Source: Paenibacillus xylanivorans (GTDB lineage: Bacteria > Bacillota > Bacilli > Paenibacillales > Paenibacillaceae). From it: a stretch of DNA of 64,000 bases. Positions 8,515 to 17,881 of this stretch are shown here, piece by piece. The first letter of the stretch is position 1. Each line of letters starts with the position of its first letter. Made by a program: the position numbers and the translations under genes. The DNA is taken from assembly GCF_001280595.1 (NCBI RefSeq), contig NZ_LITU01000070.1, forward strand, positions 199,707-263,706, in the 5' to 3' direction. Below the pieces are notes generated by a model. It was not told where the DNA came from. It made no database searches and saw only the letters and a program-made list of their open reading frames with translations.

Positions 8515-9307
8515 TTAACCCGAAAGTGAAACCGATTCCGAGGGAATCTCTCGTGTAGCTTCAAACACATATTTCTGATCAGAACGGGAGGGTGGCTGGT
8601 CGGGATCGAAGTCTGCATATACAACAACATCTATGAAACCGATTTGTTCCAGAATCATGCGGAGCTCCTCTACACCGTACCAACGTAGTGCAAGCTGTTG
8701 CAGTTCTGTGGCTCCCATGGCGCCACTTTTCGTAGCGAATCAGACTTACTTTGTACTGTTGAAGCATATTGACTTCGATGTCTTTGCTCTCCATTGTAAT
8801 CGTGTCTCCATCCGGTAATTGAACTGTCGAGGTGCCTGAGTAATGTGAAGTCGTATTCGTCACATCCGGCAGAAAGAGATCCAGCACAAGTCGGCCTCCC
8901 GGTTCCAGATGTAGATACAGATTATGAAGGGCCTTTATGGAAGCCTGTCTGTCTTGAATAAGCAACAGTGAGCCTGCGGCGATTATAATGACTTCATAAC
9001 GAAAAGGAAGATGAAGTGTCTCCAGATCAGCAGCGAACAATTCAGGCACGGGCAGTCCCCGCTCGGTGCAAAGAGCACGGCAAGAATCGAGCATATCGGT
9101 TGAATAATCAAGACCGTCTACGTTCAAACCAGCCTCAAGTAATGGGATCAGCATTCGACCTGAGCCAGACATCGCTTCGAGGATGCGTCCGTTGCAGTTC
9201 ATCAGATAGTCACGATAAAATTCAATATCGCCTCCAAGGGAGTGACCGACGGGCTTGGTGGCATTGTAAACCTCGGTACATAATGGCCCATAATAACTAA
9301 AAGACAT
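8515..9307 (-). pseudogene. Class I SAM-dependent methyltransferase, frameshifted
   Basis: The first part of the gene (from ATG 9307, behind GGAGGA) reads as a class I methyltransferase. E-A-M-S-G-S-G-R-M-L is motif I, and G-L-D-Y-S-T-D-M-L follows in the expected place. The family-like sequence ends after Y-E-K-W-R-H-G at about 8718 and continues in another frame with A-T-E-L-Q-Q-L-A-L-R-W-Y-G-V-E-E-L to the stop at 8515. Both halves belong to one protein, so there is a small indel near 8710-8720. This may be true inactivation or a sequencing error. Without repair the product would have a random C-terminal tail of about 50 residues. Confidence 0.7.
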
Positions 9308-9508
9308 GTAATGTTTCCTCCACAACATAATTAAAATGAGCAGTGGAAGGGAATGACTGTCAGGTATTTATCCCTTCCGGCAACGGTTGGAATTAAATTT
9401 TTCAGAGCAGACTAACATAGGAATCACGCACCCATTATGTAATATGCTCCAATCATAGGTTTGTCTTTAAAGGTAGTCAATAGCTTACCTGTTGTTAGAG
9501 GAATATAT

Positions 9509-9537
9509 TTGACACTCATCACTTAATTTTGAACAAT
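9509..9537 (+). promoter_or_regulatory. Sigma-A-type promoter of the AHSA1 protein gene
   Basis: TTGACA (9509-9514), a 17-base spacer and AACAAT (9532-9537) form a good vegetative promoter about 85 bases before the start codon. Nothing else was seen in 9308-9508. Confidence 0.55.
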
Positions 9538-9622
9538 AAGTTAAAAGGGGATTTTCATAAATTCCATGAGGATAAAATGGAATGATGCAAATGCTGATAT
9601 ATATATTAAGGAGGAGATATTT

Positions 9623-10045
9623 ATGGAATATTCAAGTGCATTGCCGGATATTCGGGAACAGCTTTTGCTTCACGCACCTGTGGAGAAAGTATGGGGAGTT
9701 GTATCGACATCGAAAGGTTTGGAATCGTGGTTTATGCCAAGCAATCTGGAGCCGGTGGAAGGGCATGAATTTATACTGGAAGCAGGACCCTTCGGAAAAT
9801 CACCGTGTAAAGTCACGGAAGTTCAGCCGCCACATAAGCTGTCATTCCAATGGGGTAAGGACTGGACGCTTACGTTTGAACTGACGGAGCAAGGACAAGA
9901 CACGGATTTTACATTGATTCACAGCGGCTGGGACGCGGACAAACTGACTGAATTTGGACAGGCTCATGCCATCGTTCGTGAACGGATGGAGCAGGGCTGG
10001 GCAGGAATTGTGCAGAAACTGGCCCAGGTCGTTGGACAAGCGTAA
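9623..10045 (+). CDS. SRPBCC/AHSA1 domain protein
   Basis: This 140-residue single-domain protein has the START-like fold of the AHSA1 group. V-E-K-V-W-G-V-V-S-T is followed by L-E-S-W-F-M-P, a central G-P-F-G-K-S-P-C-K-V-T-E-V and a C-terminal helix ending W-A-G-I-V-Q-K-L. Bacterial members bind hydrophobic ligands in a central cavity, and their roles are mostly unknown. The internal ATG is chosen because AAGGAGGAG lies 7 bases upstream; the longer frame has no Shine-Dalgarno sequence. Such genes often follow an ArsR regulator, but none is present here. Confidence 0.8.
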   Translation: MEYSSALPDIREQLLLHAPVEKVWGVVSTSKGLESWFMPSNLEPVEGHEFILEAGPFGKSPCKVTEVQPPHKLSFQWGKDWTLTFELTEQGQDTDFTLIHSGWDADKLTEFGQAHAIVRERMEQGWAGIVQKLAQVVGQA

Positions 10046-10086
10046 GAAAACGGGAGAAGTAAAACAGATAGGGCAAATTCAAAAAA

Positions 10087-10141
10087 AGTCACAAGTCTTA
10101 CTCCGGTCTGCATTCCGGTAGCTAAGCCTGTGGCTTTTTTG
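10087..10141 (+). terminator. Terminator after the AHSA1 protein gene
   Basis: AGTCACAAG pairs with CCTGTGGCT (one G-U, one mismatch) and is followed by seven T. Confidence 0.6.
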
Positions 10142-10260
10142 CCATTAAAATATCATGTAAGAACTATTTCCGTCAGCAACAGAAACGTGTAACATGGAGT
10201 GATAGGTATAAAACGACAAAATTAGACGTCTCTCGCCATGGAGGCGGAAGGATTACATAG

Positions 10261-13200
10261 ATGAGAAAACATTGGATTATGCTCACCATTAGCTTTATAT
10301 GTATTGTTGTTTTCCCTCTGGGTTCCATCGTACAAACGTTATTTACCGAGCGTGGCAATCCTCATGCGAGGGATGGAATCATGGACCTGACCGGCTGGGA
10401 CTTTGACCGGCAGGGGGCTGCTTCCCTGAATGGTACGTGGGATTTCTATCCGGGCCAATTGTTGAAACCCGTTGACTTTGAGGCGGATATATCAGGACGC
10501 AAGCCTCTTTCTGAGCCTTTACCCATCCATGTTCCATCCCGATGGAATGGGACTCTTGGAGAGGCACATGGGTATGGGACCTATCATTTGCGTGTTCGAA
10601 TTCCCCCGAGAGCAGAGAAGAACGATTATGGGATACGTACTCAAAATATCCGCATGGCCCATCGTTTATTTATAGATGGCAAAGAGATCGGCGGTAAAGG
10701 TCTGCCAGGCACAACGCAAATTACCGATATTCAGCTCAATTTGCCTTTTACGGGATTTACCTCCATAGATGGCGATGTTGCAGATATTATTGTTCAGGTA
10801 TCCAATTACAGCTACTCATCTGGCGGCATTATTGCATCTATTTTGTTCGGAGACGAGCACAGCATTCTGAAAAGCCAACAGCAGGACTGGCTCAAGGATC
10901 TGATGACACTGTTCGGATTTATTCTGCCAGCTGCCTTCTTCCTGATGCTGTTCCGGCTACGACGCAGTGAAAAAGAGCTTCGGTATCTAGGGTTATTCAG
11001 CCTGTCCGGTGCGATGTACGCATTGACTCATGGAGAGAAGTTGCTGGGGACACTGTTACCATTCCTGCCGAATAATGAATTTCTGCGGCTTCAATTAATT
11101 AGCGCGGCTCTTGCGTATTATTACTTGCTTCGTTATATGGATGCGCTTGTACCTGGAGCGATCCATCAATGGTTTGTTCGCTTAGGTGTGGTTCTGGTAC
11201 TAGTCCAATGCGCGGTGGGTCTTACATTGTCTCCTGTTTTGTTCTCAATGCTGGAGCTGCCCATGTTGCTGATTTCACTTGTGGTGATTGGTTACACATT
11301 GCGAGCCATGCTCCATTGGCTGAAAAAGCGACCGGATGATGGTCATTTTGTCCTGATGAGCATGATGAGTATATTTATGGTGGTTGTGCTGCACACCGTT
11401 GGTGCTTTCACCACTGTGGATACGACATTTCTTGCGCTGTATGAGTTGCTGTTATTTGTCTTTGCCCAGATGATCGTTACAGCGATCCGGTTCGCACAAT
11501 CATTCCGTGAAGTTGAAGCCTTGTCCGAACGTTTGCTTGCCATCGACAGCCTCAAGGATGAGTTTATGGCAAATACGTCGCATGAACTGAGAACTCCCCT
11601 GCATGGCATCATTAATATTGCTCAATCGATGCTCGAAGGGGCGGCCGGGGTGGTCACACCCAAGCAGGCCAAAAATCTGTCCATGATCACGTCAACTGGA
11701 AAGCGGCTTTCACTGCTGGTGAACGATATTTTGGATTTTTCCAAGCTCAAAAATGGTGAAATTGAATTAAAACGGAGTGCTGTTGATCTCGAATCGGTTG
11801 CTCGAACGGTCGTTGAAGTATCTGGTTTCACCTTTGAGGATAAACCGGTTGTACTGATCCAGCAATGGCCTCCAGCGTTACCATTGGTTGAGGCAGACGA
11901 GGATCGGCTAAGGCAGATTCTATACAATCTGCTGGGCAATGCGTATAAGTACACGAAGCAGGGCGAGATTCGGCTCTATGCCCGTGTGGATGGAGCGGTG
12001 GTGACAGTATCTGTCGCCGATACGGGCGTCGGAATTGCCCCAGATAAACTGGAAGGCATATTTCAGTCTTACGAACAGGGCAATGGAACAAGTGAGAGGG
12101 TTAATGGGGGAACTGGCCTTGGACTGAGTATCACCCGTAAACTGGTCGAGCTTGGCGGAGGGACCATCTGGGTAGAATCGAAGCCTGGTGAAGGTTCGAC
12201 CTTTCATTTTACCCTGCCCATTGTGCAATTTCCTCTGCTGCAAGCGAGTTCTAGACCTGTTGCAGCTCGATATGTAGCTGCTCAAGAAATAAGAGCACAG
12301 GATACGGCTGCAATCGATTGGGATGAGACGGATGATATTCTGGAAGCAGAACATACCATTCTGATTGTAGACGATGATCCAGTGAACCGACAGGTACTGT
12401 TCAATCTGTTATCGACGGAACGATATCGTGTCATTGCAGCGGATAGCGGGGCAGCAGCACTGAAGCTGCGAGAAGAACACCCCTCTATTGATCTTGTCAT
12501 TACCGATTGGATGATGCCGCGAATGTCCGGGCTTGAGCTATGTCGGAAGCTGCGTGAGAATAGTTCCTTGTCCGAATTACCCATTCTGATGCTGACAGCT
12601 CGCGGGCTGCCTGAGGATATCAAAATGGGATTCCAGGCAGGAGCAAATGATTTTCTGAGCAAGCCTGTGGATGCAGGTGAACTGCGTGCCCGGGTACGGA
12701 CGTTAATTGAGATGCGTACCTCGGTACAGGAGGTTGTTCGTACGGAAATGGCTTTTTTGCAGGCTCAAATCAAACCGCACTTTCTATATAATGCGCTCAA
12801 CGTCATTATTGCAACATGCGCCGTCAATCCGGACAAAGCTACTGATTTGCTTATCGAACTGAGTCATTACCTCCGAGGAAGTTTTGACTTCCAGAACCGC
12901 GACCAACTAGTTCCGCTCGCGAAGGAACTGGAGTTGGTGGAATCCTATGTACATCTGGAACAAGCACGGTTCGAGGAACGTTTGGTGGTCCACTATGATA
13001 TCGATTCAGATGTGCGTCTTTACCTGCCACCGCTCAGTATTCAACCACTTGTGGAGAATGCGATTCGTCACGGGGTGATGGCACGTGCTGCAGGTGGCAC
13101 GGTTAACCTTGGCATTACCAGAGAAGGTGAGCACATCGTCATTGAGGTCCAGGATGATGGAGTAGGCATACCCCCTGAGCGTTTGGCTCAGGTAAGTTCA

Positions 13201-13356
13201 GGGCGAACGGAAGGTCCTGGAGGTGTGGGTTTACAGAATATAAATCGGCGCCTGTTGTCCTTATATGGTCAAGGGCTCGAGATTCAGAGTCATTCGGGGA
13301 AAGGAACGTTAGTACGATTTCGCATACCTGTGAAGATAGCAATTGACTCCAGATAA
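10261..13356 (+). CDS. 7TMR-DISM hybrid double histidine kinase
   Basis: A 1031-residue membrane sensor. In order: a first membrane segment (about 5-27); an extracellular galactose-binding-like domain with W-D-F-Y-P-G and P-S-R-W-N (about 40-205); seven membrane segments of the 7TMR-DISM type (about 215-410); HisKA with S-H-E-L-R-T-P-L-H-G and H441; HATPase (G-T-G-L-G-L-S-I); a receiver with D749 in I-T-D-W-M-M-P; and a second, LytS-type kinase with Q-I-K-P-H-F-L-Y-N-A-L (H840) and its own ATPase (G-V-G-L-Q-N-I-N-R-R). Two different kinase cores in one chain suggest an internal relay from H441 to D749 plus a separate output from H840. The DNA-binding regulator immediately downstream is the probable target. 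Confidence 0.88.
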   Translation: MRKHWIMLTISFICIVVFPLGSIVQTLFTERGNPHARDGIMDLTGWDFDRQGAASLNGTWDFYPGQLLKPVDFEADISGRKPLSEPLPIHVPSRWNGTLGEAHGYGTYHLRVRIPPRAEKNDYGIRTQNIRMAHRLFIDGKEIGGKGLPGTTQITDIQLNLPFTGFTSIDGDVADIIVQVSNYSYSSGGIIASILFGDEHSILKSQQQDWLKDLMTLFGFILPAAFFLMLFRLRRSEKELRYLGLFSLSGAMYALTHGEKLLGTLLPFLPNNEFLRLQLISAALAYYYLLRYMDALVPGAIHQWFVRLGVVLVLVQCAVGLTLSPVLFSMLELPMLLISLVVIGYTLRAMLHWLKKRPDDGHFVLMSMMSIFMVVVLHTVGAFTTVDTTFLALYELLLFVFAQMIVTAIRFAQSFREVEALSERLLAIDSLKDEFMANTSHELRTPLHGIINIAQSMLEGAAGVVTPKQAKNLSMITSTGKRLSLLVNDILDFSKLKNGEIELKRSAVDLESVARTVVEVSGFTFEDKPVVLIQQWPPALPLVEADEDRLRQILYNLLGNAYKYTKQGEIRLYARVDGAVVTVSVADTGVGIAPDKLEGIFQSYEQGNGTSERVNGGTGLGLSITRKLVELGGGTIWVESKPGEGSTFHFTLPIVQFPLLQASSRPVAARYVAAQEIRAQDTAAIDWDETDDILEAEHTILIVDDDPVNRQVLFNLLSTERYRVIAADSGAAALKLREEHPSIDLVITDWMMPRMSGLELCRKLRENSSLSELPILMLTARGLPEDIKMGFQAGANDFLSKPVDAGELRARVRTLIEMRTSVQEVVRTEMAFLQAQIKPHFLYNALNVIIATCAVNPDKATDLLIELSHYLRGSFDFQNRDQLVPLAKELELVESYVHLEQARFEERLVVHYDIDSDVRLYLPPLSIQPLVENAIRHGVMARAAGGTVNLGITREGEHIVIEVQDDGVGIPPERLAQVSSGRTEGPGGVGLQNINRRLLSLYGQGLEIQSHSGKGTLVRFRIPVKIAIDSR

Positions 13357-13455
13357 TGCGCCGAGGCAGGCGAATCTGGTTAACAGACTAATAAGCGGGT
13401 GCCAAGTTAAGCGGTATTCCCATTGAATAATTCACGGCAGGAGGCTGGAAGAGCA

Positions 13456-14619
13456 ATGAAAGCCATTGTAATCGATGACGAGAAACCGGCGCAGCTTCAT
13501 CTGGAGCGCCTGTTACGATTGGATGGGCGGATTACCCCCGTGCAGTGTTTTTCAACAGCCCGTGCCGGTCTGGATTTTCTGGCAAAAGAGCGTGTGAACG
13601 TTGTGTTTCTGGACATTGGCATGCCGGAAATGAATGGACTGGAAGCGGCTGAATATATACAGCAATTGGACAGCAGTATTCGCATTATATTTGTAACGGC
13701 TTACGCCGATCATGCGGTTGAAGCCTTTGAGCTTCAGGCGCTGGATTATGTGCTGAAGCCGGTAAGTTCAGTGAGACTTGCCAAAACAATCGATCGCATT
13801 GCCGCAGGAATGATATCGTCATCCTTTCAGGTTGCTGCTACCGCTGAGGTTCAGGAATCTGAGGCTGTGGGGGTGGACACCCATGTGCCTGGATTGCTTA
13901 CTTTCAAACATCTGGATATTTACAGAAGTCTGGATCAGAAAGCGCAGAAGCATAAGTGGCGCACAGCCAAATCGCAGGAACTGTTTTCCTTTTTGTTTCA
14001 CCATAGAGGGGATTGGGTAAGCAAAGAGATTCTACTCGATAAGTTGTGGGCAGATGTCTCGCAAGAGAAAGGGTTAACGCATCTGCATACTTCCGTTTAT
14101 CAGATCCGCAAACTGCTGAAGGAATGGAACATGACGACGGGCAAGCTGGAATACAACATGAACCGCTATCGTCTGTTATCGGGTAATCTGGTCAGTGATG
14201 TAGAGAAATTCGAGCAAAGTACGGCATACGTTACCGTTACGTCAGACAACGTGGATCAACTGAGGGATATCGTGACGCTCTATCGTGGTGATTATCTGGA
14301 GGAGCATGATTATCGCTGGGCTCAAGCCAAAGCGAGAGATCTGAGACGTAAATATGTGGGACTGGTCATGGATATCGCCGAATGGGACATGAAGCATGGA
14401 CGGGGCAAGGAAGCGATGGAGCAATTGAGCGAACTACAGGAACGGGAGCCCTATGCCGAAGAGATTTGCCGATTAATGATGAGAGTATGTGCATCCATGG
14501 ATGATCAGCAAGCCATACTCAGAATATATCATTCATTTATGCTGACCCTGCTTGAGGAACTGGGACATCAACCGGAGCCGGAAACAAGCAGGCTATATGA
14601 AGATTTAACGGCAAGGTAG
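13456..14619 (+). CDS. Response regulator with HTH and BTAD domains (SARP-like)
   Basis: The receiver (about 1-120) has D-D-E-K, phospho-acceptor D53 in F-L-D-I-G-M-P and L-K-P. It is followed by a winged helix of the OmpR/SARP type (about 155-255) and a bacterial transcriptional activator domain of TPR-like helices (about 255-387, ending E-L-G-H-Q-P-E-P-E-T). The arrangement is common in Paenibacillus regulators paired with 7TMR-DISM kinases. ATG 13456 follows AGGAGG; the upstream TTG in frame has no good site. It lies about 100 bases after the kinase with no terminator between, so the two should be co-transcribed. Targets are unknown; the photolyase gene just downstream is one candidate. 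Confidence 0.88.
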   Translation: MKAIVIDDEKPAQLHLERLLRLDGRITPVQCFSTARAGLDFLAKERVNVVFLDIGMPEMNGLEAAEYIQQLDSSIRIIFVTAYADHAVEAFELQALDYVLKPVSSVRLAKTIDRIAAGMISSSFQVAATAEVQESEAVGVDTHVPGLLTFKHLDIYRSLDQKAQKHKWRTAKSQELFSFLFHHRGDWVSKEILLDKLWADVSQEKGLTHLHTSVYQIRKLLKEWNMTTGKLEYNMNRYRLLSGNLVSDVEKFEQSTAYVTVTSDNVDQLRDIVTLYRGDYLEEHDYRWAQAKARDLRRKYVGLVMDIAEWDMKHGRGKEAMEQLSELQEREPYAEEICRLMMRVCASMDDQQAILRIYHSFMLTLLEELGHQPEPETSRLYEDLTAR

Positions 14620-14646
14620 GCAGAGGTTCTGGCAGGAGGATGAAGC

Positions 14647-15999
14647 ATGAAGTTATTCATACATCGCAAAGATTTGCGTACAGATGATCTGGTCGCATTC
14701 GATTATTTGCGGAACCAGGATGCAGAGAGTCTGCATGTGCTCATCTATGACCCTTTTCTGCTTCGGCAGGGGCGTGATCAGGAACATAGCGGAGTGAATT
14801 TTCTACAGCATGCTGTAGAGCTTGGTAAGCGGTATCGGGAGTCAGGCCGCAAGCTGCACGTCGCTTATGGCAAACCAGTTGAGGTAATTGATTATATCCT
14901 CGAACAGATGCAAAGTCGTGTAGATGAAGTCATTGTTCATCGGGATATGACGCCATATGCAATCGAACGGGATCGTGGAATACGCAAGGTAACCGAGGAA
15001 CGAGAAGTCGCATTTACGCAGCTGACGGATCATCTGCTGATGGATCTGAAAGGGTTCGCTGATTTTACGGGCAAGTCCGAGCCATATAAAGTATTTGCTG
15101 CTTTTCACCGACGTTGGGTGGAATTCATGAATGAGCATCCTAATCCAGCTTCAATTACTACGGTTGCGGATGTGAAGGTCAGTGATCAGCAGATAGAATG
15201 GCCGGAGCCCTTCCAGGTACCAATACAATTGCAGGCATATGATGGTTCGAATCTGAATGATCCTCATCTATTGTTGGATAGCTTTTTATCTGACAGGATT
15301 GCCGATTACGGAGACCATCGGGATGAATATGAAGCTTATGAACCGAGCCATCTCAGTTCTTATGCAGCTGTGGGGGCTGTATCCATTCGCAAGATGTACG
15401 ATGCTGCAAAACGCACGGACCATGCGGACGAATGGCTCAGACAATTGTGCTTTCGAGACTTCTATCTGTATCGTGCGGTGTATGAGAGTCATTATTTTAC
15501 ATATGAAAAGGTATACGATCTGTCGCCGCTCAGTGAGTACCACTTCGAACGGTGGTGCAAGGGCGAAACGGGCATTCCGATTATCGACGCAGCGATGACG
15601 GAATTGAATGAGACTGGACATATGCCGAATCGGCTTCGTATTCTGACCGCGATGTTCCTTACCAAAAATCTGCAATGCCCGTTCACACTGGGTGAAGCGT
15701 ATTTCAGACGCAAGCTTCGTGACTATGACAATATTCAGAACCGGGGCAACTGGCTGTGGTGTGCATCACTTGGCGAGAATGCAGCTCCATACTTTCGGGT
15801 AAACAATCCGGTGACACAGTCAGAGAAGTATGATCCTCAAGGGGATTATATTCGCAAATGGCTGCCTGACCTGAAAGATTTGCATAGCAAAGAGATCCAT
15901 CAGCCCCGCCAGAATGCGATTGTTGATCTGAAAACCTCCCGACAATCGGCGATTGAGGTCTATAAACAAATACTGGCGAGCCGTCAGACCAATGGTTAA
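14647..15999 (+). CDS. phr: Deoxyribodipyrimidine photo-lyase
   Basis: A 450-residue FAD enzyme that repairs UV-induced cyclobutane pyrimidine dimers with blue light. The N-terminal antenna domain starts L-F-I-H-R-K-D-L-R-T-D-D. The C-terminal FAD domain holds L-C-F-R-D-F-Y, G-I-P-I-I-D-A-A-M, the N-R-x-R-x-x-x-A-M-F helix and N-P-V-T-Q-S-E-K-Y-D-P-Q-G, all typical of class I CPD photolyases. AGGAGG lies 7 bases before ATG. It starts 28 bases after the response regulator, so it probably belongs to that transcription unit, an unusual place for a repair gene. Confidence 0.93.
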   Translation: MKLFIHRKDLRTDDLVAFDYLRNQDAESLHVLIYDPFLLRQGRDQEHSGVNFLQHAVELGKRYRESGRKLHVAYGKPVEVIDYILEQMQSRVDEVIVHRDMTPYAIERDRGIRKVTEEREVAFTQLTDHLLMDLKGFADFTGKSEPYKVFAAFHRRWVEFMNEHPNPASITTVADVKVSDQQIEWPEPFQVPIQLQAYDGSNLNDPHLLLDSFLSDRIADYGDHRDEYEAYEPSHLSSYAAVGAVSIRKMYDAAKRTDHADEWLRQLCFRDFYLYRAVYESHYFTYEKVYDLSPLSEYHFERWCKGETGIPIIDAAMTELNETGHMPNRLRILTAMFLTKNLQCPFTLGEAYFRRKLRDYDNIQNRGNWLWCASLGENAAPYFRVNNPVTQSEKYDPQGDYIRKWLPDLKDLHSKEIHQPRQNAIVDLKTSRQSAIEVYKQILASRQTNG

Positions 16000-16118
16000 G
16001 AAAAGAAATTTGCCTTAACCAATAGATTTATATAGCGAAGATGCATTTCAGTAGTGGGGTTTACCATTTTCATCTTTGTGAACCAACATTATTTTGGACA
16101 GACAGGAACGTGCTCGCA

Positions 16119-16142
16119 GGCCGCGTCATAGCGGTCTTTTTT
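16119..16142 (+). terminator. Terminator after the photolyase gene
   Basis: GGCCGC pairs with GCGGTC (one G-U) and is followed by six T. The remaining sequence to 16300 is AT-rich and presumably holds the next promoter; no clear boxes were fixed. Confidence 0.7.
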
Positions 16143-16305
16143 ACATATATAGACATGAAGAGACTGTGAAACATGTTGAAAATTCAGGAAATTTTAAGAA
16201 ATTGGACTACACATCTTAAGCTTTATGCTTTTTAATAGATAGTGAGCTTATTGTATTAAGTCATATTAGACATATCAACGAACATATTAAGGAGAAACGC
16301 TAATT

Positions 16306-17481
16306 ATGAGTGAGACAATCAAAAGAGAGCGAATTCCAGAGCTGAATCTCGTACGGGCAATGGCCATCATCGGCGTGCTGTGTGTGCATTCCACTTCATA
16401 TGCAACGGTGGACATGACAGGTTCAGGGTATTACTGGCTGTACAATTTTATTAATATTTTTATGAAATATGGTACACCAACGTTTATTTTCATGAGCAGT
16501 TTCGTGCTGTTCTATAACTATTATTCCCGCCCGCTGGATAAGAAGCTGGTCAGTAACTTTTACAAAAAAAGATTTGTTTACATTTTGCTACCGTATTTCA
16601 TATTTTCATTAATGTATTTTGTAATCCTGCACTTCACGCATTATCAGGGCCGTCCGTTCGGTGAATCAGCAGTAAGTTTCATAACGAAACTGTTCACGGG
16701 CAAGGCGTATACGCATCTATATTTTGTATTTATCAATATGCAGTTCTATCTGTTATTCCCGTTGGTCTTGTGGCTGCTTAAGAAATATCCCTCAGTCGTT
16801 AAATGGTCGGTACCGATTGGGTTGCTCATTCAGTGGGCATTTATCGTAAGTAACAAATATGGCTTCCAGGTACCGAACAAGGGAAGCTGGGCTTTCTCGT
16901 ACTTTTCCTACTTCATGTTGGGTGCTTTTATCGGGGTATATTTTCCAAAGATTAAACAATGGTTTGTCATCAGCCGATCTAATGCAACCAAAGCTCGTGT
17001 AGTTTCATGGATTTTGTTGTGGGCGGTATGGATATTTGCCGGACTCGGACATGTGTACATTTATTATCTGCTGCGTCTGAAGATTGCGACCTATAACACG
17101 CTGTGGTACGAGTTCTTCTGGAATCTGCATACGTTCGCCTGTGCGCTGGTGCTCATTCAGATCGCGTACCTGCTCTATCGCAAAGGACCATCCCTGATCG
17201 TCAAGCCGCTTAATCGGCTTGGGGCACTGTCCTTCGGTATTTATCTGATCCATCCATTCTTCCTGCTGGTCTATCGGAATTTCCCACCACAAACCGGGGT
17301 TTCCTGGCTGATTCACCTGTGGTACGCCGGAGGCTTTGGTGTGGCATTAATCGCTTCATGGATTGTGGTTGGACTCACTGCAAGGTTCGTTCCATTTGCA
17401 TGGGTGATTTTCGGCAATTTGCCCAAACCCAAGCCACGTCTGGTACCGCAACAAAACTCGGGCCAACTCGACGTTCGTTAA
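16306..17481 (+). CDS. Membrane acyltransferase (acyltransferase 3 family)
   Basis: This 391-residue polytopic protein has about ten hydrophobic segments. The N-terminal family motif (E-L-N-L-V-R-A-M-A-I-I-G-V-L-C-V-H-S) contains the histidine that is conserved as catalytic in acyltransferase 3 proteins, which O-acylate cell-surface polysaccharides or other envelope molecules. F-G-I-Y-L-I-H-P near residue 305 is the second typical block. AAGGAG precedes the ATG. It is monocistronic, with a terminator on each side, and the acceptor substrate cannot be told. Confidence 0.85.
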   Translation: MSETIKRERIPELNLVRAMAIIGVLCVHSTSYATVDMTGSGYYWLYNFINIFMKYGTPTFIFMSSFVLFYNYYSRPLDKKLVSNFYKKRFVYILLPYFIFSLMYFVILHFTHYQGRPFGESAVSFITKLFTGKAYTHLYFVFINMQFYLLFPLVLWLLKKYPSVVKWSVPIGLLIQWAFIVSNKYGFQVPNKGSWAFSYFSYFMLGAFIGVYFPKIKQWFVISRSNATKARVVSWILLWAVWIFAGLGHVYIYYLLRLKIATYNTLWYEFFWNLHTFACALVLIQIAYLLYRKGPSLIVKPLNRLGALSFGIYLIHPFFLLVYRNFPPQTGVSWLIHLWYAGGFGVALIASWIVVGLTARFVPFAWVIFGNLPKPKPRLVPQQNSGQLDVR

Positions 17482-17509
17482 AAAATATTTATGCCAATGC
17501 AGGAATAAT

Positions 17510-17557
17510 AAACCGTTTCTTGGTCGACCATTAGGGTTGAGCAGGGAACGGTTTTTT
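17510..17557 (+). terminator. Terminator after the acyltransferase gene
   Basis: AAACCGTTTC pairs with GAACGGTTT and the right arm runs into six T. Confidence 0.75.
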
Positions 17558-17687
17558 GATTGCCGATTTGATTCATATATGGGGAACGGATGTTTCTTTT
17601 TTATATACAAAGGGTAATGAGAAGCGGAACACTATTTAAATAATCGATAAGCAGAGAACTTTTAAGAACAGGATTAAGGTGAGATAA

Positions 17688-17837
17688 ATGACAACATGTG
17701 AACAATGCGGGAAACCGATGCAAGATATATTGGAATACGTGGAACATATCCTTCACGAATGCGTGGGGCAGACGCAGGAGTACAAGATAAAAGACTACGG
17801 GACATCTGGCTATGAGTGTGTTAGCGAACAGATGTGA
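17688..17837 (+). CDS. Small cysteine-containing protein, 49 residues
   Basis: A short ORF starts at ATG behind AAGGTGAG and encodes M-T-T-C-E-Q-C-G-K-P-M. The C-x-x-C pair looks like half of a zinc ribbon; further candidate ligands are H-x-x-H-x-C near residue 28 and one Cys near the end. It ends 44 bases before the HNH protein gene, which also begins with a C-x-x-C finger, so the two may be co-transcribed. No family was recognised. Confidence 0.5.
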   Translation: MTTCEQCGKPMQDILEYVEHILHECVGQTQEYKIKDYGTSGYECVSEQM

Positions 17838-17881
17838 TACAATAGAAAGAAACCGGATTCATACGGAACAGAGGTGACAAC

